The notes beneath the pieces are model-generated. The model worked only from the letters and a program-made list of their open reading frames with translations. It ran no database searches and was not told the origin of the DNA. A stretch of DNA of 15,572 nt from an uncultured Armatimonadota bacterium (GTDB taxonomy: Bacteria; Armatimonadota; Fimbriimonadia; Fimbriimonadales; Fimbriimonadaceae): assembly GCA_946478935.1 (NCBI GenBank), contig CAMLEL010000014.1:1-15572 (forward strand), read 5' to 3'. Each line of letters starts with the position of its first letter. The first letter of the stretch is position 1. Positions 13,243 through 15,572 of this stretch are shown here, piece by piece. The position numbers were made by a program, and so were the translations under genes.

Positions 13243-14444
13243 AACCGGGGACGAAGAAGGCGCTTGCCAAGGAAGTCAAACGCCTTGGAATTGGCGGCCC
13301 TTCAAAGGGGCGGGCGATCGCTCGCCTCATTGTTATTTTATTGTTTGCCGCTTTGGGAGCGGTGCCACTTGGCGTTGCTGCACCCACCATCTTGAACCAA
13401 ATCTTTCTTTGGGTTACGCCGATCGTTCGCGGGCGCCCACCAGAGGTCGATGAGTTCTATCGGGGAGCGGGTTCGTTCCCGTCCGTTTTTCCACTTGCGA
13501 TGCTTGGGGGCATCGTCGGCGCTTGGCTGGGAGCCAAAGTTTTTGGCTGGCTAGAACAAACGATCGAGCGCTGGGACAAGATGGCGAGCGGAGACAAGGT
13601 CACGCTCTTCATTGGCATGTTTGTCGGCGTGGTGGTCTCACTCCCCTTTCTCGTCCTGTTTCAGGCAATCGGAGTTTCGCTGACCATTCTTCCCGTGTTG
13701 ATCGTGGCATTGATGCTCGGTTTTATTTCCGTTTCCATCTATGCGCTGCAGTCCATGGATGAGATTTTGCCGTGGTCTCGGAATCGGGGCAAGACTCGCC
13801 GTACCGGTATCAAGATCCTCGATACGAATGTGATTATCGACGGCCGAATCTACGACGTCGCGCGGGCTGGCTTTCTGGAGGGCCAGATTTACATTCCGGG
13901 ATTTGTACTCGACGAATTGCAGTACATCGCAGACGATCACAACGCGCTGCGCCGCCAGCGCGGTCGCCGTGGATTGGAGGTGCTCAAGCACATGCAAGCG
14001 GAGTTCCCCCTTGAAGTCCGTGTCCATGACAAGTACGCATCGGATCCCGAGGAGCCGGTGGACTCCAGGTTGGTTCGGCTTGCCAAGGCTCTTGGCGCCG
14101 ACATTATTACGAACGATTTCAATTTGAACCGGGTAGCGGCTCTGCAGGACGTTAAGGTGCTCAATCTCAATGACCTGGCATTGGCACTGCGACCGAACGT
14201 CCTTCCACAAGAGTCGCTGACCCTCACCATCATTCGAGAAGGAAACCAATCAGGTCAGGGAATCGGATATCTGGAAGATGGGACGATGGTGGTTGTCGAG
14301 GACGGGCGCCAGAGCATTGGTGAGACCGTCGAGGTATTTGTGACGCAGGTCATTCAAACCGAACGTGGCAAGCTCATATTCGGTGAAATCCGACAGGGCG
14401 AAGAAGGACCCGAGTTTCAACTTCGCAAACCGAGGAAGCATTAG
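13236..14444 (+). CDS. yacL: Membrane-anchored PIN/TRAM protein (YacL type)
   Basis: The PIN nuclease domain carries the acidic residues Asp196 (ILDTNVIIDGRI), Glu227 (LDELQYIAD), Asp276 (VDSRLV) and Asp294 (ITNDFN). A C-terminal TRAM domain (about 323-395) should bind RNA. Four membrane helices precede it (about 30-50, 83-106, 121-145 and 147-172), so the nuclease is tethered to the membrane, facing the cytoplasm. B. subtilis YacL has this architecture and sits beside ispD; its role is unclear, so the RNA target is unassigned. I start at CTG 13236 (402 residues), overlapping the preceding stop by 7 bases. The extension is Lys/Arg-rich followed by RLIVILLFAALG, a normal first membrane helix. 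The first canonical start, TTG 13341, lacks a Shine-Dalgarno and cuts into that helix. Followed directly by ispDF. Confidence 0.92.
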   Translation: MVEPGTKKALAKEVKRLGIGGPSKGRAIARLIVILLFAALGAVPLGVAAPTILNQIFLWVTPIVRGRPPEVDEFYRGAGSFPSVFPLAMLGGIVGAWLGAKVFGWLEQTIERWDKMASGDKVTLFIGMFVGVVVSLPFLVLFQAIGVSLTILPVLIVALMLGFISVSIYALQSMDEILPWSRNRGKTRRTGIKILDTNVIIDGRIYDVARAGFLEGQIYIPGFVLDELQYIADDHNALRRQRGRRGLEVLKHMQAEFPLEVRVHDKYASDPEEPVDSRLVRLAKALGADIITNDFNLNRVAALQDVKVLNLNDLALALRPNVLPQESLTLTIIREGNQSGQGIGYLEDGTMVVVEDGRQSIGETVEVFVTQVIQTERGKLIFGEIRQGEEGPEFQLRKPRKH

Positions 14445-15557
14445 GTGAGGATTGGCGCGGTCATTTTGGCCGCAGGCCGAGGAACCCGCTTCGGCGGGGA
14501 CAAACTCGCTGCGCGACTTGGCGGAAGGCCAGTTTGGCAGTGGTCGGTAGATGCTTACTTGGGGCATCCCAGAATTACTGAGGTCGTAGTCGTTTGTCCT
14601 GCCGACCAGTTGGAAAGCTATCGGGCGGCCCTGCCGCCTGAAGTCCAAGTCGCAACGGGGGGTGCTTCTCGCCAGGAGAGTTGTCGATTGGGCTGCCAAA
14701 GGCTGCTGGGCATGGAATTCGTTCTGATTCACGACGCAGCAAGGCCCTTCGTCTCGGAAGCGTTGATCGACCGCGTGATCGGGGCGATGGAAACCTCTGG
14801 CGCCGCCGCACCCACTATCCCGATTGTCGATACGCTGCGTGACCGCTCCGGACTTGTTGTGGACCGTTCCGACCTTGTGGCAATGCAGACTCCGCAAGGC
14901 TGTCGGGTCGATTGGCTGACAGAGGCGCAAGACGCAGCGCATGCGGATCTGACCGACGACATAGCCCTGATCCAGGCTCACGGAAAGAGTCCAAGCTTTG
15001 TCGAGGGAGATCCGGCCAACTTCAAGATCACAACTGAAGACGACCTGGCAAAGGCTCGTGGGATCGTAGGGTATCGGGCAACTCGCACAGGGTTGGGCTA
15101 TGATATCCACCGGTTCTCTTCCGACGAGACTCGACCCCTTTGGGTTGGCGGCGTCCAATTCGAAGGCACCGGTCTGGAGGGTCACTCCGATGCCGACGCC
15201 TTGCTGCATGCCATTGTGGACGCGTTACTCGGCGCGGCTGGCCTGGGCGATATCGGTGTTCACTTTCCAAACAACGATCCAGCGTGGAAAGATGCGCCTT
15301 CCATCCAATTCTTGGATCGGGCAGCAATCCTGATTCGCGAAAACGGATGGGAAATTCAAAACGTGGATGCTTCCGTGATCGCTGAACGCCCGAAAGTGAT
15401 GCCAAAAGCCCATGAGATGCGGTTGGCGATCGCAAAGTCGCTTGGCTGTGGGGTCGACCGCGTCAGCATCAAGGCCACTACCAACGAGGGCCTCGGAGCG
15501 CTTGGAAGGTCTGAAGGCCTTGCGGCGTTTGCGGTGGCGACCCTGGTTGAGGCTTAG
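14445..15557 (+). CDS. ispDF: Bifunctional IspD/IspF (MEP isoprenoid pathway)
   Basis: One 370-residue protein carries two non-consecutive steps of the MEP pathway. The IspD half (about 1-210) makes CDP-methylerythritol: it shows the nucleotide-binding AVILAAGRGTRFGGDK, HDAARPFV and AMQTPQG. The IspF half (about 212-370) cyclises CDP-ME-2-phosphate: it shows the metal ligands Asp220 and His222 in GYDIHRF, GHSDAD with His247, His255 in LLHAIVDALLGAAGLGDIG, and KATTNEGLG. Both active sites look intact. The length matches compact fused enzymes such as that of Campylobacter. The GTG start at 14445 follows the yacL TAG without a gap, with GAGG about 9 bases upstream, so translation is coupled. Fifteen bases remain after the stop, in which I see nothing. 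Confidence 0.97.
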   Translation: MRIGAVILAAGRGTRFGGDKLAARLGGRPVWQWSVDAYLGHPRITEVVVVCPADQLESYRAALPPEVQVATGGASRQESCRLGCQRLLGMEFVLIHDAARPFVSEALIDRVIGAMETSGAAAPTIPIVDTLRDRSGLVVDRSDLVAMQTPQGCRVDWLTEAQDAAHADLTDDIALIQAHGKSPSFVEGDPANFKITTEDDLAKARGIVGYRATRTGLGYDIHRFSSDETRPLWVGGVQFEGTGLEGHSDADALLHAIVDALLGAAGLGDIGVHFPNNDPAWKDAPSIQFLDRAAILIRENGWEIQNVDASVIAERPKVMPKAHEMRLAIAKSLGCGVDRVSIKATTNEGLGALGRSEGLAAFAVATLVEA

Positions 15558-15572
15558 TCTTCCCCCGTCAAT

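Noticed and set aside
14250..15209. 319-codon open frame opposite ispDF
   Set aside because: No family resemblance; IspD and IspF motifs on the other strand are complete.
1..15572. CRISPR arrays, tRNA or rRNA genes, insertion sequences, phage genes
   Set aside because: No spaced direct repeats, cloverleaf signatures, transposase motifs or terminal inverted repeats were seen; gene content is chromosomal housekeeping.

Overview
The window looks like a compact housekeeping stretch of a bacterial chromosome. It holds sixteen protein-coding genes, fifteen of them complete and one cut by the left edge, and few gaps longer than 200 bases. I see no phage, transposon, CRISPR, rRNA or tRNA sequence. 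GC content is moderate to high. The gene set (a yacL-type PIN/TRAM gene beside ispD-ispF, a VKOR-DsbA fusion, TopA with a zinc-finger-free C-terminus and Lys-rich tail, a DUF6624-like protein) suggests a non-proteobacterial lineage. Armatimonadota (Fimbriimonas-like) is my best guess, but it is an inference from gene style and not a demonstrated assignment.

Layout. At the left, a truncated thiolase gene (minus) diverges from glycogen synthase glgA (plus). glgA runs tail to tail into a minus-strand group read VKOR-DsbA fusion, mnmA, DUF6624-like exported protein. The VKOR gene diverges from miaB (plus), which is followed by a VOC/glyoxalase-fold gene and an unrecognised 171-residue gene. A minus-strand vapBC-type toxin-antitoxin pair follows, then inorganic pyrophosphatase (plus). 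Next, a minus-strand pair topA and GNAT acetyltransferase converges on the pyrophosphatase gene. Divergent from topA is a plus-strand run of a secreted transglutaminase-like protein, a membrane-anchored PIN/TRAM protein (YacL type) and a fused IspDF.

How the genes fit together. The two tRNA sulfur-modification enzymes, MnmA (s2U34) and MiaB (ms2i6A37), flank a disulfide-forming VKOR-DsbA fusion. IspDF supplies isoprenoid precursors. GlgA builds glycogen, and pyrophosphatase pulls biosynthetic reactions forward. TopA relaxes negative supercoils.

The most noteworthy signals concern translation and transcription starts, not a new enzyme system. First, mnmA and yacL both seem to begin at a CTG codon: each has a GGAGG Shine-Dalgarno 5-7 bases upstream and overlaps the stop codon of the gene before it, and the canonical start would remove part of a conserved strand or a membrane helix. 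Second, vapB and the VKOR fusion each have a TANNNT -10 hexamer exactly 6 bases before the start codon, the spacing expected of leaderless mRNAs. Third, three convergent gene pairs overlap at their 3' ends (4, 4 and 29 bases), leaving no room for ordinary terminators. I found no convincing new defence or biosynthetic system.
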